From: JADGRB01 sp036267635
Lineage (GTDB): Bacteria; Myxococcota_A; Polyangia; Fen-1088
Direction of reading: 5' to 3'
Assembly: GCA_036267635.1 (NCBI GenBank)
Contig: DATAVR010000099.1
Coordinates: 62,001-126,000, forward strand
Length of the DNA: 64,000 nt
The notes beneath the pieces were generated by a model. The model had not been told where the DNA came from and ran no database searches. It saw only the letters and a program-made list of their open reading frames with translations. Positions 48,209 through 56,417 of this stretch are shown here, one piece after another (within the stretch, counting starts at the first letter, position 1; each line of letters begins with the position of its first letter). Made by a program: the position numbers and the translations under genes.

Positions 48209-49667
48209 CGTCGAGCAACGTCTCGGCCTCCTCGGCCACCGCCGCCGGACCCTTGTCGCCGCGGCTCTCGATCGTGCCGATGCCGTACTTCTCGAGCTTG
48301 TAATAGAGCGCGCTGGTCTTGATGCCGAGCAGCCGCGCCGTCTCGGTCTTCACGCCGCCGCTCTTGTCGTAGGCGCGCTGGATGAGCTGCCGCTCCAGAT
48401 CCTCGAGCAGCGCGGGGAGCGACATCTCGCCGCCGGGGAGCGCCAGCGCGTTCTCGGGCAGCCCGCCCCGCACCGAGGCCGGCAGCGCGCCGACGTCGAT
48501 CGCCGTCCCCTCGGCGAACACCAGCGCCTGCTCGATGACGTTCTCCAACTCGCGCACGTTGCCGGGCCAGGCGTAGAGGCCGAGCCGCGCCAGCGCCCCG
48601 TCGCTGATCCCGTTTCGCGGGTCGATGGCGGCGTTGGTGCGCGGTCCCAGCTTGGCGATGAAGTGGGACACCAGGCGCGGGATGTCGTCCTTGCGCTCGC
48701 GCAGCGGGGGCACCTCGCACGGCACGACGTGCAGGCGGTAGAAGAGATCCTCGCGAAAGCGCCCGGCTGCCACCTCGCCGGCGATATTCCGGTGGGTCGC
48801 CGAGAGCACCCGCACGTCGACCTTGATCGTCTCCTCGCCGCCGACCCGCTCGAAATTGCGCTCCTGCAGCACGTGCAGGAGCTTCAACTGCAGCGCCGGC
48901 GTCACGTCGCCGATCTCGTCGAGGAACAGCGTCCCCTTGTCGGCCAGCTCGAACCGCCCGAGCTTGCGCTTGATGGCGCCGGTGAAAGCCCCCTTCTCGT
49001 GCCCGAACAGCTCCGACTCCAGCAGCGTCTCGGTCAGCGCGCCGCAATTCACCTTGACGAATGGCCCTCCCGCCCGCTTCGACCGGGCGTGAATCGCGCG
49101 CGCCACCAGCTCCTTGCCGGTCCCCGACTCGCCGTGGATGTAGATCGAGGCGTCGGTGGGGGCGACCTTCTCGATCAGCTGGAAGACCGCGCGCATCGGC
49201 GGCGTCTCCCCCACGATTTCGTCGAAGCGATACTGGCGCGCGGCGTCGTCGCGCAGCGCCGCGCTCTCCGCCTCGGCCCGCTCGCGGGCGCGCCGCTCGG
49301 CCCGCAGCTCGAGCGCCCGCGACACCTTGAGCCGGACGATCTCGGGCGCGAACGGCTTCTGGATGAAATCGTAGGCGCCGGTCCGCATCGCCTCGACGGC
49401 CGTCTCGACGGTGCCGAAGGCCGTCGCGATCATCACCGGGCAGTCGGGATCGCGTTCCGCCACGGTCTTCAGCACCTCGAGACCCCCTTTTCCTTCCATC
49501 TTGAGATCGGTGATCACGAAGTCGATCCCGCCCCGCCCGGCCGAGACGTGCTTGAGCCCCTCGTTACCGGAGGCCGCCAGCACCGCCTCGTGCCCCATCC
49601 GGCGGACGGTGGCGCCCAACCCCTCGCGCATCGTCTCGTTGTCGTCGATGATGAGGATGCGCGCCAT
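48162..49667 (-). CDS. NtrC-family sigma-54-dependent response regulator
   Basis: 501 residues. Receiver domain: ARILIIDDNETM, phospho-acceptor Asp54 (DFVITDLKM), YDFIQKPF. AAA+ domain: Walker A GESGTGKE, sigma-54-contact GAFTGA loop (ELFGHEKGAFTGAIKRKLG), Walker B GTLFLDEIGD, and the arginine-finger region RFREDLFYRL. The Fis-type helix-turn-helix is near residues 435-470 (GGVKTETARLLGIKTSALYYKL), then a Gly/Glu-rich tail. It activates sigma-54 promoters when phosphorylated; no histidine kinase is adjacent, so it is an orphan here. TAGGCT at 7 nt before the ATG suggests leaderless expression. Confidence 0.95.
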   Translation of the reverse strand: MARILIIDDNETMREGLGATVRRMGHEAVLAASGNEGLKHVSAGRGGIDFVITDLKMEGKGGLEVLKTVAERDPDCPVMIATAFGTVETAVEAMRTGAYDFIQKPFAPEIVRLKVSRALELRAERRARERAEAESAALRDDAARQYRFDEIVGETPPMRAVFQLIEKVAPTDASIYIHGESGTGKELVARAIHARSKRAGGPFVKVNCGALTETLLESELFGHEKGAFTGAIKRKLGRFELADKGTLFLDEIGDVTPALQLKLLHVLQERNFERVGGEETIKVDVRVLSATHRNIAGEVAAGRFREDLFYRLHVVPCEVPPLRERKDDIPRLVSHFIAKLGPRTNAAIDPRNGISDGALARLGLYAWPGNVRELENVIEQALVFAEGTAIDVGALPASVRGGLPENALALPGGEMSLPALLEDLERQLIQRAYDKSGGVKTETARLLGIKTSALYYKLEKYGIGTIESRGDKGPAAVAEEAETLLDDGPPGGGGGGHERPR

Positions 49668-49674
49668 CTCGGCT

Positions 49675-49680
49675 AGCCTA
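49675..49680 (-). promoter_or_regulatory. -10-like TAGGCT, leaderless start of 49667, overlapping a + strand TAGCCT
   Basis: On the minus strand TAGGCT ends 7 nt before the regulator ATG. The same bases read TAGCCT on the plus strand at 49674-49679, 14 nt before the hisC ATG at 49694, so one near-palindromic patch could serve both directions. Confidence 0.45.
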
Positions 49681-49693
49681 CCCCCGTCTCAAA

Positions 49694-50818
49694 ATGTCAG
49701 ACAACCCCATCCCCAATTCGGGACCCTCGAAGGGTCCCGCTCCCCCCACGCGATCGCCCCTGGATCTGCTGCGCCCGGCCGTGCGGGCCATGCCCGGTTA
49801 TACGCCCGGTGAGCAGATCGCCGATCTCACGAAGTTGAACACCAACGAGGGCGCGTTTCCCCCCTCGCCTCGCGTGCGGGCGGCGCTGAGCGCCATCGCC
49901 GACGAGTCGCTGCGCCTCTACCCGGATCCGACCAGCAGCGGCCTGCGCGCGGTGGCCGCCGCGCGGTTCGGCGTCGCGCCCGAAGAGGTGCTGGCCGGCA
50001 ACGGCTCCGACGACTGCCTGACCGTTCTCTATCGCGGATTCCTCGACCCGGGCGAGCGGGTCGCTTGCCCCTGGCCCACCTATGGCCTCTACGCGACGCT
50101 GGCCGCGCTGCAAGGGGCGGAGCTGGTGCAGCTGCCGTTCGTGACGAACGGGCGCCGGTTCGTGCTGCCGCGGGATCTGGCGCGCCAGCGGGCGAAGATG
50201 ATCATCCTCGCCAACCCCAACAATCCGTCGGCGACGCTGGTCCCGGTCGACGAGCTGCGCGCGCTCTGCGACGAGGCGGCGGGGGCGATCGTCGTCGTCG
50301 ACGAGGCCTACGTCGACTTCGCGCTCGGCGCCGGGATCGACGCCAGCATGCTCCCCTACCTCCACCAGCACCCGAACCTGGTCGTGCTGCGAACACTCTC
50401 CAAGAGCTACAGCCTGGCCGGCGCGCGCCTGGGGCTGCTGTTCGCCGCCGCGCCGGTCGTAGAAGCGCTCACCAAGGTCAAGGACAGCTACAACGTCAAC
50501 GCCATCACCCAAGCGATCGGCATCGCCGCCCTCGAGGACCGCGCCTACCTCGACGACCGCGTCCGCCGCACGCTCGAGCAGCGCGCCCGCCTCGAGGCAG
50601 CGCTCGCCGCCCTCGGCCTCACCTGGCCCGAGTCCGCCGCCAACTTCCTGCTCGTCGAAATCGGCGAGCGCGCCGAAGAGGTCTATCTGGCGCTCAAACA
50701 GACGGGTCTCTTGGTCCGCTGGTGGTCCGCCCCCGAGCTGCGCACGAAGATCCGCATCAGCGTCGGCAAGCCCGACGACAACGACCGCCTGAGCGCCGCG
50801 CTGAAGAGCTTGATGTAG
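49694..50818 (+). CDS. hisC: Histidinol-phosphate aminotransferase
   Basis: 374 residues. LTKLNTNEGAFPPSPRV, LYPDPTSSGLRAVAA, VLAGNGSDDCLTVLYRGFL, ANPNNPSATLVPVDEL, VVDEAYVDFA and the PLP-lysine region VVLRTLSKSYSLAGARLGLL are those of HisC (class I/II fold-type I aminotransferases). It converts imidazole-acetol phosphate to histidinol phosphate. No other his gene is next to it, so histidine synthesis is dispersed. The leader contains no Shine-Dalgarno; TAGCCT 14 nt upstream gives a very short leader. Confidence 0.93.
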   Translation: MSDNPIPNSGPSKGPAPPTRSPLDLLRPAVRAMPGYTPGEQIADLTKLNTNEGAFPPSPRVRAALSAIADESLRLYPDPTSSGLRAVAAARFGVAPEEVLAGNGSDDCLTVLYRGFLDPGERVACPWPTYGLYATLAALQGAELVQLPFVTNGRRFVLPRDLARQRAKMIILANPNNPSATLVPVDELRALCDEAAGAIVVVDEAYVDFALGAGIDASMLPYLHQHPNLVVLRTLSKSYSLAGARLGLLFAAAPVVEALTKVKDSYNVNAITQAIGIAALEDRAYLDDRVRRTLEQRARLEAALAALGLTWPESAANFLLVEIGERAEEVYLALKQTGLLVRWWSAPELRTKIRISVGKPDDNDRLSAALKSLM

Positions 50819-50851
50819 CGAGCTCGACCACCCGCCGACCGCGAACGACGG

Positions 50852-51682
50852 TCATGGCCGACCGACGGGGCTGTCCCGGACCACGCGGCCGGTCACGCTG
50901 GAGGTCCCGCCACTCGTGCACTGCACCTGCATGCTGGTGCAGCGTGTCTCGCCGTGGCCGATGGGGTGACAGCTCGGACGGGGGCCTACCCGCACGCAAC
51001 CCTCCATGCGCGTTGCGCCTTCGTTTCCAGCGGCGTCGAGCGGCGTGATGAAGAGGGCGAGGGGCCGGTCGGTGGGGATCGCGAAGTCGTCGCAGCCGAC
51101 GGTGCCGGTCACGATGGTGCCGTGGCGTCGGCGCCAAGGCTCCCCGTCGGGGACGATCCAGACCTGCCCGTCGAGCTCGACGCGGTAGGCCGGAGCCTGG
51201 GGATCGATCGACAGCAGAAACCCGTTCGAGGACGGACAACCCTCCCCGTAGAGGTACTGTGCCTCGGTGATTTCCGTTTGGACGAGCGCGGTCTCGCGGG
51301 CGCGCGCGCCGAGTCGGTACTTCGCCTCGCCGCTCTCGGTTCCCACCTGCCCGCGCACACTGACGGCGATGGCGCTGGCTTTGACGTCGAGCCGCACGAC
51401 GCTGGCTGTCCCTTCGCTGTGCAAGTCGGCCCGCGTGAACGCCACCGGTCGGCCGTCCCCGTCGGTCACCGTCAGCTCGTCGAGCTTGGCCGCGGTGCCG
51501 CCGGCCTGCTGTCGCACGAAAACGTAGATCGTCGGGTTCGCCGGCAAACGAGTCCCGGAGGGCGGCGCCCAGACGATCAGCGGCGGGACGCCGCAGCCGG
51601 CGTGCACAATCCTTGCCCCGGTCACGAGCAGCGCAGACGCCGCGACGCCGACCGTCGTCCACCGCCCGCGCCGTCTGCTCAC
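50852..51682 (-). CDS. Exported protein of unknown function
   Basis: 276 residues, GTG start. A signal peptide (TTVGVAASALLVTGARIVHAG) precedes CGVPPLIVWAPPSGTRLPANP. An Ig-like opening (PTIYVFVRQQAGG, ELTVTDGDGRPVAF) is followed by ETALVQTEITEAQYLYGEG and a C-terminal half with four or more cysteines (TVGCDDFAIPTDRP, MEGCVRVGPRPSC, TRCTSMQVQCTSGG) likely in disulphides. I know no family. It faces the MAPEG gene across a short divergent region with a GGAACC/GGTTCC repeat. Confidence 0.65.
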   Translation of the reverse strand: MSRRRGRWTTVGVAASALLVTGARIVHAGCGVPPLIVWAPPSGTRLPANPTIYVFVRQQAGGTAAKLDELTVTDGDGRPVAFTRADLHSEGTASVVRLDVKASAIAVSVRGQVGTESGEAKYRLGARARETALVQTEITEAQYLYGEGCPSSNGFLLSIDPQAPAYRVELDGQVWIVPDGEPWRRRHGTIVTGTVGCDDFAIPTDRPLALFITPLDAAGNEGATRMEGCVRVGPRPSCHPIGHGETRCTSMQVQCTSGGTSSVTGRVVRDSPVGRP

Positions 51683-51697
51683 GCCAACTCGGACAAC

Positions 51698-51716
51698 GGA
51701 ACCGATCAGTGGTTCC
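51698..51716. promoter_or_regulatory. Inverted repeat GGAACC-N7-GGTTCC
   Basis: Perfect 6-bp arms spaced by 7 bp lie in the 59-bp divergent gap, just upstream of the TAGAGT hexamer of the MAPEG gene; an operator candidate for either gene. Confidence 0.45.
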
Positions 51717-51727
51717 CTCCGATCGCG

Positions 51728-51733
51728 TAGAGT
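51728..51733 (+). promoter_or_regulatory. -10-like TAGAGT, leaderless start of 51742
   Basis: TAGAGT ends 8 nt before the ATG at 51742, with no Shine-Dalgarno in CTCGGCCC. Confidence 0.5.
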
Positions 51734-51741
51734 CTCGGCCC

Positions 51742-52158
51742 ATGCGGCCCGAAAGGATCTTCGCTCCCATGAGCGTGCTGGCGCTCTGGACCGGGTGCAT
51801 GGTCTTCCTGGTCGGGTTCAATCGCGTTCGCGCCGCGCGCGCCGGGCGCATCCCGCGCGGGGCGTTCCGCCTCGGCGAGAGCGCCGAGGTCCCGGCCGAC
51901 GTGGCGCTCTGGAACCGCAACCTGATGAACCTGCTCGAGATGCCGATGCTGTTCTACGTGGTGAGCATCGCCTTTTACGTCACCCACCAGGTGACCCCGC
52001 GGGTGGTGACGTTGGCCTGGATCTACCTGGCGCTCCGGCTGGCGCACTCGCTGGTGCACGTGACGTCGAACCGAATCGGCCTCCGCCTGCTGTTCTACGC
52101 GGCCAGCAACTTCGTCCTGCTCTCCCTTTGGTCCCGGTTCATCTCCCGCGTGCTGTAG
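51742..52158 (+). CDS. MAPEG-family membrane protein
   Basis: 138 residues from ATG 51742. Four hydrophobic helices and the conserved segment DVALWNRNLMNLLEMPMLFYVVS, followed by ALRLAHSLVHVTSNRIGLRLLFY, are the bacterial MAPEG (membrane-associated eicosanoid/glutathione metabolism) pattern; the N-x-x-E-x-P motif lies in helix 2. Bacterial members may have glutathione-dependent activity but are mostly uncharacterised. The gene ends 20 bp into the 3' end of the convergent GT87 gene. Confidence 0.85.
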   Translation: MRPERIFAPMSVLALWTGCMVFLVGFNRVRAARAGRIPRGAFRLGESAEVPADVALWNRNLMNLLEMPMLFYVVSIAFYVTHQVTPRVVTLAWIYLALRLAHSLVHVTSNRIGLRLLFYAASNFVLLSLWSRFISRVL

Positions 52159-53488
52159 ACGCGAGCACGGGCTGCGTCGCGCGCCGCCGAACGACCGCGC
52201 TCGCGGCACCGGTAAAGATGGCCAATACGCCGAGCGCATGCAGGCCGAGCACCCAGCTGCTCGACGGAGAAAACGGGTGGTCGCCGGCGACCAGCAGGAA
52301 GGTCTCACGCGGGATCGTCAGCAGGACGATGCCGACAGCGGCCGCGTTGCGCGCCGCGGCCACCTCCTCACGCGCGACCAGCACGGCGGGCAACAGGGCG
52401 AAGACAGCATTGTGCGTGCAAGCGATTGGGTTGAGCAGAGGAATGAGCGACGCCCAGAGCGCGAAGGTCGGCCCGTCGGGTGGGACGGGGCCGGTCGCCA
52501 CCCGCAGCCTCGGCCAGGTCAGCCAGGCCGCCAGAGCGACCAGCAGCGCGCCCACCAGCGCGTTCAGCGCATGCGCCAGCGCCGGGTTGTGGAAGGGCGC
52601 CAGCACGGACGCGCCGCCCACGAAGAGTCGAGCGAAGACTCCGTTGAGCGAGACGGTGTTGTCCGGGTACGCCTCCCACTCGCGAACCGTGGCGCCCGAA
52701 GTGGCGAAGAAATAGCGCCACGCGCCGACTCCGCCCAGCGGCCAGACAGCGAGGACGATCAGGGCGAACACCAGGCAGACCCTGATCGCCGTCCGCCGCG
52801 ATCGGAGCGCGAGGTAACCGATGACGATGGCCGGGGTGGTCTTGAAGGCGATCGCCGTCCCGAGCCAGAACGCCGCCCGCCGCCCCGAGCCCCGCTCGAG
52901 GCTCCACCAGACGGCCGCCACCAGCGCCGAAAGAAAGATCGACCATTGACCGTAAGCCAGATTGAACAGCGTGGGCGGCCAGAGCAGCAGCACCAGCGCG
53001 AGCGGGGCTGCCTCCCGCCAACGGGGGAGCCGCTCGGCGTGCCGCCAGATCGCGAGCAGCAGCCGCGCCAGGATCGCCAGCGCGCCGAGCGACAGCCCGA
53101 ACCAGACGAAGATCGCCAGCCGCAACCCGAGCGGCACCAGCGGCAGCACCGGGAGCGCGGCCGTGGGCGGATGTGGATAGGGGCTGCCCGAGCGGTCGGT
53201 GCTGTAGCTGCTGGCGGGGCGGCCCATCAACCGATCGGCCGTCGCGTTGTCGAGAGCGGCGATCGGCTTGCCTTGCGCTTGCCACCGCACGGCCACGAAG
53301 TCGTTCCGGAAGTCACAACTGTCGGGAATGACCTCGAACGCCCGCAGGTAGATCCCGCGCGAGGTCGCCGCCGCGGCCACCAGCCAGACCCCGAACACCA
53401 ACCAGTTCCCGCGCGTCGGCCGCCCCCGGGTCATCGAAACGCTTGAGTTGGCCACGCGGGTTCGACGTATCTTACGCCGCTCCATCAT
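52139..53488 (-). CDS. GT87-like (DUF2029) membrane glycosyltransferase
   Basis: 449 residues from ATG 53488, preceded by GGGAGGGCGGGG; an ATG at 53434 is an alternative. Helix 1 (about 30-48) is followed by DSCDFRNDFVAVRWQAQGKP, the acid-containing first loop of the polyprenyl-phosphate-mannose alpha-mannosyltransferase-like family, and SPYPHPPTAALPVLPL. Ten or so further helices include LLLWPPTLFNLAYGQWSIFLS, whose G-Q-W/x stretch is characteristic of GT87. It would use a polyprenyl-phosphate sugar, linking it functionally to the GtrB-like enzyme at 11490. The 3' end overlaps the MAPEG gene. Confidence 0.82.
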   Translation of the reverse strand: MMERRKIRRTRVANSSVSMTRGRPTRGNWLVFGVWLVAAAATSRGIYLRAFEVIPDSCDFRNDFVAVRWQAQGKPIAALDNATADRLMGRPASSYSTDRSGSPYPHPPTAALPVLPLVPLGLRLAIFVWFGLSLGALAILARLLLAIWRHAERLPRWREAAPLALVLLLWPPTLFNLAYGQWSIFLSALVAAVWWSLERGSGRRAAFWLGTAIAFKTTPAIVIGYLALRSRRTAIRVCLVFALIVLAVWPLGGVGAWRYFFATSGATVREWEAYPDNTVSLNGVFARLFVGGASVLAPFHNPALAHALNALVGALLVALAAWLTWPRLRVATGPVPPDGPTFALWASLIPLLNPIACTHNAVFALLPAVLVAREEVAAARNAAAVGIVLLTIPRETFLLVAGDHPFSPSSSWVLGLHALGVLAIFTGAASAVVRRRATQPVLASTARGR

Positions 53489-53807
53489 GCCCCGCCCTCC
53501 CCGACCGCGCCGGCAACAGCGCGAACAGCAGCGGGCCCTCCGCAAGACCGTCCGTCAGATCGAGCGCCTCGCCGGCGAGCTGCCCGGCGGCTCGGCCGAG
53601 CGCCCGCTCGACGTCACCTCGGCCTCGGTGGTCGAGACGCGGGCGCGCGCGACCGAGTGTATTCAGTGCGACGCGGTCGAGATGGAGATTCGGGGCGACC
53701 GGGCGACCTCGACGGCGCGCGGCGTGCTGCGGGAGGTGGCGATGGTCTGCCGGCGATGTCACGCCGGACGAACGGTTTGGGTTCGCGTCGCAGCCGGGTC
53801 GAACTGA
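53487..53807 (+). CDS. Small zinc-ribbon-like protein
   Basis: 106 residues from ATG 53487: a basic N-terminus (PRPPRPRRQQREQQRALRK), a short linker, and a C-terminal Cys4 unit ECIQCDAVEMEIRGDR then VCRRCHAGRTVWVRV, two CxxC pairs 30-odd residues apart that likely bind zinc. TATCTT at 53468-53473 gives a possible promoter with a short leader. No family recognised. The ATG shares bases with the opposite GT87 start, so one of the two starts may be further inside its gene; a TTG at 53448 would extend this one. Confidence 0.55.
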   Translation: MPRPPRPRRQQREQQRALRKTVRQIERLAGELPGGSAERPLDVTSASVVETRARATECIQCDAVEMEIRGDRATSTARGVLREVAMVCRRCHAGRTVWVRVAAGSN

Positions 53808-53865
53808 CGGCCGCGAACGCAGGCGTGCCCCGCGCCGGCGCGAGGCAGGCCCCGCGCCGTCCCCT

Positions 53866-54510
53866 TCACGGCCGAACGAGCTTCAGGTGCACCACCCCGG
53901 CCCCCTGCACCGTCTTCACCAACGCGAGCCCGTGAAGGTCGTCGAGACCACCGTCGAACAGCCGCTCGCCGCGTCCGAGCAGAACCGGCACGAGGTGGAG
54001 CCACATCTCGTCGACCAGACCAGCCGTCAAAAACTGCCTCGCCGCGCTGGCGCCCCCGGCCAATGAAATATCGCGGTCTCCCGCCGCCCGACGCGCTTCG
54101 GTCAGCGCCGCCTCGATCCCGTCGGTCACGAAGTAGAACGTCGTCCCCCCTTTCGCCGCCAGCGGCGCTCGCTGATGGTGGGTGAGGACGAAGACGGGGT
54201 AGTGAAAGGGCGGGGCGTCGCCCCACCAGCCGTTCCAGGGCTGCTCCGGGTCCCAGGCGCCGGGGTGCCCACCGAACATGTTGCGTCCCATGATGCCGGC
54301 GCCGACATTGCTCGAGATCTCTTCGATGACGGGCGTGCTCGCCGTTGCCTCGCCCCCCTCGAGGCCATGCGCCGCGCGCCAGGCAGCGAGCGGGAAGATC
54401 CATTCGTGGAGGCGCATCCCGCCGACTCCCAGCGGGTTCGCCACGCTCTGGTCGGGTCCCGCCCCGAATCCGTCCAACGAGATCGAGATCTGGAACCGCA
54501 GTCTGGGCAT
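53866..54510 (-). CDS. Dihydrofolate reductase-like protein (RibD C-terminal family)
   Basis: 214 residues. RLRFQISISLDGFGAGPDQS, GAGIMGRNMFGGHPGAW, PVFVLTHHQR, ISLAGGASAARQFLTAGLVDEMWLHLVPVLLGRGERLFDG are the blocks of the RibD C-terminal/DHFR-like reductase fold. Members of this YyaP/YwjB-like group reduce unknown pteridine- or pyrimidine-type substrates with NADPH. A MGRNMFGG loop is typical. No signal peptide. The gene precedes nothing obvious and ends 58 bp from the zinc-ribbon gene (convergent). Confidence 0.9.
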   Translation of the reverse strand: MPRLRFQISISLDGFGAGPDQSVANPLGVGGMRLHEWIFPLAAWRAAHGLEGGEATASTPVIEEISSNVGAGIMGRNMFGGHPGAWDPEQPWNGWWGDAPPFHYPVFVLTHHQRAPLAAKGGTTFYFVTDGIEAALTEARRAAGDRDISLAGGASAARQFLTAGLVDEMWLHLVPVLLGRGERLFDGGLDDLHGLALVKTVQGAGVVHLKLVRP

Positions 54511-54538
54511 GCGTCTCTTTTACTGCGCCGAGCGCCCG

Positions 54539-55789
54539 TCAGGTAGCCTCGTCGAGGCGGTCGATCTTCCGCAGCGAGCCGAGCGCGAAGGTGTAGACCG
54601 CGACCACGATCAGCGTCCCCACGCCACCGACGAGCACCGCCGGCACCGCCCCCAGCCAGGCGGCGGTCAGGCCCGACTCGAGCTCGCCGAGATCGTTCGA
54701 GCTGCTGATGAACACCATGTTGACGGCGCTGACCCGGCCGCGCATCTCGTGCGGGGTGCGGAGCTGCACCACCGTCGAGCGGACCACCACGCTCACCATG
54801 TCGGAGGCGCCGAGCACGACCAGCGCCGCCAGCGACAGGCCGAAGTGGCGCGACAGGCCGAACACGATCGTCGCCACCCCGAACAGCGCCACGCAGACGA
54901 GCAAGATCGGGCCGGCCCGGCGGGTGAGCGGCCGGTAAGCCAGACCGACCGCCGTCAGCGCCGCGCCCGCCGCCGGCGCGCTGCGCAGGAGCCCGAGGCC
55001 GAGAGGCCCGACATGGAGGATGTCACTGGCGAAGATCGGCAAGAGCGCGGTCGCTCCGCCGAGCAGCACCGCGAACAGATCGAGCGAGATCGATTCGAGG
55101 ATGACCGGCCGGGTCCAGACGAAACGCAGCCCCTCGGCGACGCGGGCCAACGTCCCGTGCTGGGGCTGCGTCTGGAGAGGCGCGTGTGGACGGATGGCGA
55201 ACGCCGCCACCGCCGCCAGCGCCAGCAGCAGCGCCGCGCTCGCGTAGACCCAGGTCGGCCCCTTGGCCGCGCCGTAGAGAATGCCGCCCAGAGCCGGCCC
55301 CGCGATCGTCGAGACCTGCCAAGTCGTCGAGGTCCAGGTGACCGCGTTGGCGAAGTGCTCGGGCGGCACCAGCCCCGGGACGACCGCCTGGGCCGCCGGC
55401 GCCAAAAATGCGCGCGCCACCCCGACGAAGAACAGCACCGCGTAGATCGGCGCCGGGCCGGCGTGCCGGACAGCGAGGGCGCAGAGGGCCAGAATGCAGA
55501 GCGCCAGCGTGACGTTGCAGACGGCCACGATCCGCCCGCGATCGAACCGGTCGGCCACGTTCCCGCCCGGGAGCGTCAGCACCAGCACCGGCGCGAACTG
55601 CACCAGGCCCACCAGCCCGAGCGCAATCGCCCGGTGGGTGAGGGCGTAGATCTGCCAGCCGACCGCCACGGTCGTCATCTGCGCGCCCAGGTTCAGCGCC
55701 AGCGACGAGACGACGTAGCGACGGAAATCGCGGTGGGCGAACGCCGCGCCCGGCGAGACGGCGGCGGCGGCGGCGGTCGAAGCGTCCAT
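54539..55789 (-). CDS. Major facilitator superfamily exporter
   Basis: 416 residues from ATG 55789; the longer frame upstream overlaps the divergent lectin gene. Twelve helices. AHRDFRRYVVSSLALNLGAQM opens helix 1, LTLPGGNVADRFDRGRIVAV is the loop 2-3 motif A (G-x3-D-R-x-x-R), and LRTPHEMRGRVSAVNMVF is its repeat in the second half, as in the EntS/DHA3 drug- and siderophore-exporter group. Export substrate unknown. The mRNA has a C10 run (55797-55806 on the plus strand as G10) 7 nt before the ATG, exactly where a Shine-Dalgarno would be. Confidence 0.9.
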   Translation of the reverse strand: MDASTAAAAAVSPGAAFAHRDFRRYVVSSLALNLGAQMTTVAVGWQIYALTHRAIALGLVGLVQFAPVLVLTLPGGNVADRFDRGRIVAVCNVTLALCILALCALAVRHAGPAPIYAVLFFVGVARAFLAPAAQAVVPGLVPPEHFANAVTWTSTTWQVSTIAGPALGGILYGAAKGPTWVYASAALLLALAAVAAFAIRPHAPLQTQPQHGTLARVAEGLRFVWTRPVILESISLDLFAVLLGGATALLPIFASDILHVGPLGLGLLRSAPAAGAALTAVGLAYRPLTRRAGPILLVCVALFGVATIVFGLSRHFGLSLAALVVLGASDMVSVVVRSTVVQLRTPHEMRGRVSAVNMVFISSSNDLGELESGLTAAWLGAVPAVLVGGVGTLIVVAVYTFALGSLRKIDRLDEAT

Positions 55790-55796
55790 TTGTGTT

Positions 55797-55806
55797 GGGG
55801 GGGGGG
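55797..55806. repeat. G10 homopolymer upstream of the MFS start
   Basis: Ten G in a row (C10 in the transporter transcript) end 7 nt before the MFS ATG, in the 82-bp divergent gap with the lectin gene. Confidence 0.9.
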
Positions 55807-55857
55807 CCGCGGATGATGACACGGGGCGCGGGATTGACTCGCCAGACAATCGCGGCC

Positions 55858-55863
55858 TAACAT
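55858..55863 (+). promoter_or_regulatory. -10-like TAACAT, leaderless start of 55872
   Basis: TAACAT ends 8 nt before the ATG at 55872; TCGGCCCC contains no ribosome-binding site. Confidence 0.45.
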
Positions 55864-55871
55864 TCGGCCCC

Positions 55872-56393
55872 ATGAGCGGTGGAAGTGGTGGGAAATGGGT
55901 GCTGTTGCTGGCGCTGTTCGGCTCCGCGGCCGGCTGCCACGAAGCGGGCTGGACGCAATGGTCGGGCAGCGGCGCGAACAATCACTGGTACAAGATCGAC
56001 GCCACCCGGACAGACTGGGAGTCGGCCCAGGCCGCCGCCGCGAGCGCAGCGGGCCGCTCTCTGGCCACCATCACCAGCGCCGGCGAAGAGCAGTTCATCG
56101 TCTCGACCTTCCTGACCGGCGACAACATGCAGACGGTGTTCTGGATCGGGGGCACCGACAAGGCGGACGGGACCACCTGGACCTGGGTCACCAGCGAGCT
56201 CTTCACCTACACCAACTGGAAGGACCTCGAGCCGAGCGGCGATGGAGACTACCTCTGCATCAACTGGAACGCCGTTCGAGGCGATCCGCTCGGCCAGTGG
56301 AACGACGCCCCCCTCGCGGGGACGACCGGCTACGACAACGGCGCGAACGACGGACCTTACGCCTCGCTGGTCGAATCCGACGACGAGCCCTGA
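55872..56393 (+). CDS. C-type lectin-domain lipoprotein
   Basis: 173 residues. The signal peptide (KWVLLLALFGSAAGC) ends in a lipobox. The C-type lectin fold fills the rest: HWYKIDATRTDWESAQAAAA, FWIGGTDKADGTTWTWVTSE, FTYTNWKDLEPSGDGDYLCI and GQWNDAP. LEPSGDGDY and WND are in the places of the calcium/sugar site (EPN and WND in animal lectins); EPS instead of EPN makes sugar preference unclear. It would present a small binding domain on the cell surface. Confidence 0.88.
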   Translation: MSGGSGGKWVLLLALFGSAAGCHEAGWTQWSGSGANNHWYKIDATRTDWESAQAAAASAAGRSLATITSAGEEQFIVSTFLTGDNMQTVFWIGGTDKADGTTWTWVTSELFTYTNWKDLEPSGDGDYLCINWNAVRGDPLGQWNDAPLAGTTGYDNGANDGPYASLVESDDEP

Positions 56394-56417
56394 CATCGAT
56401 CCGGGAGGGAGAGTGGC

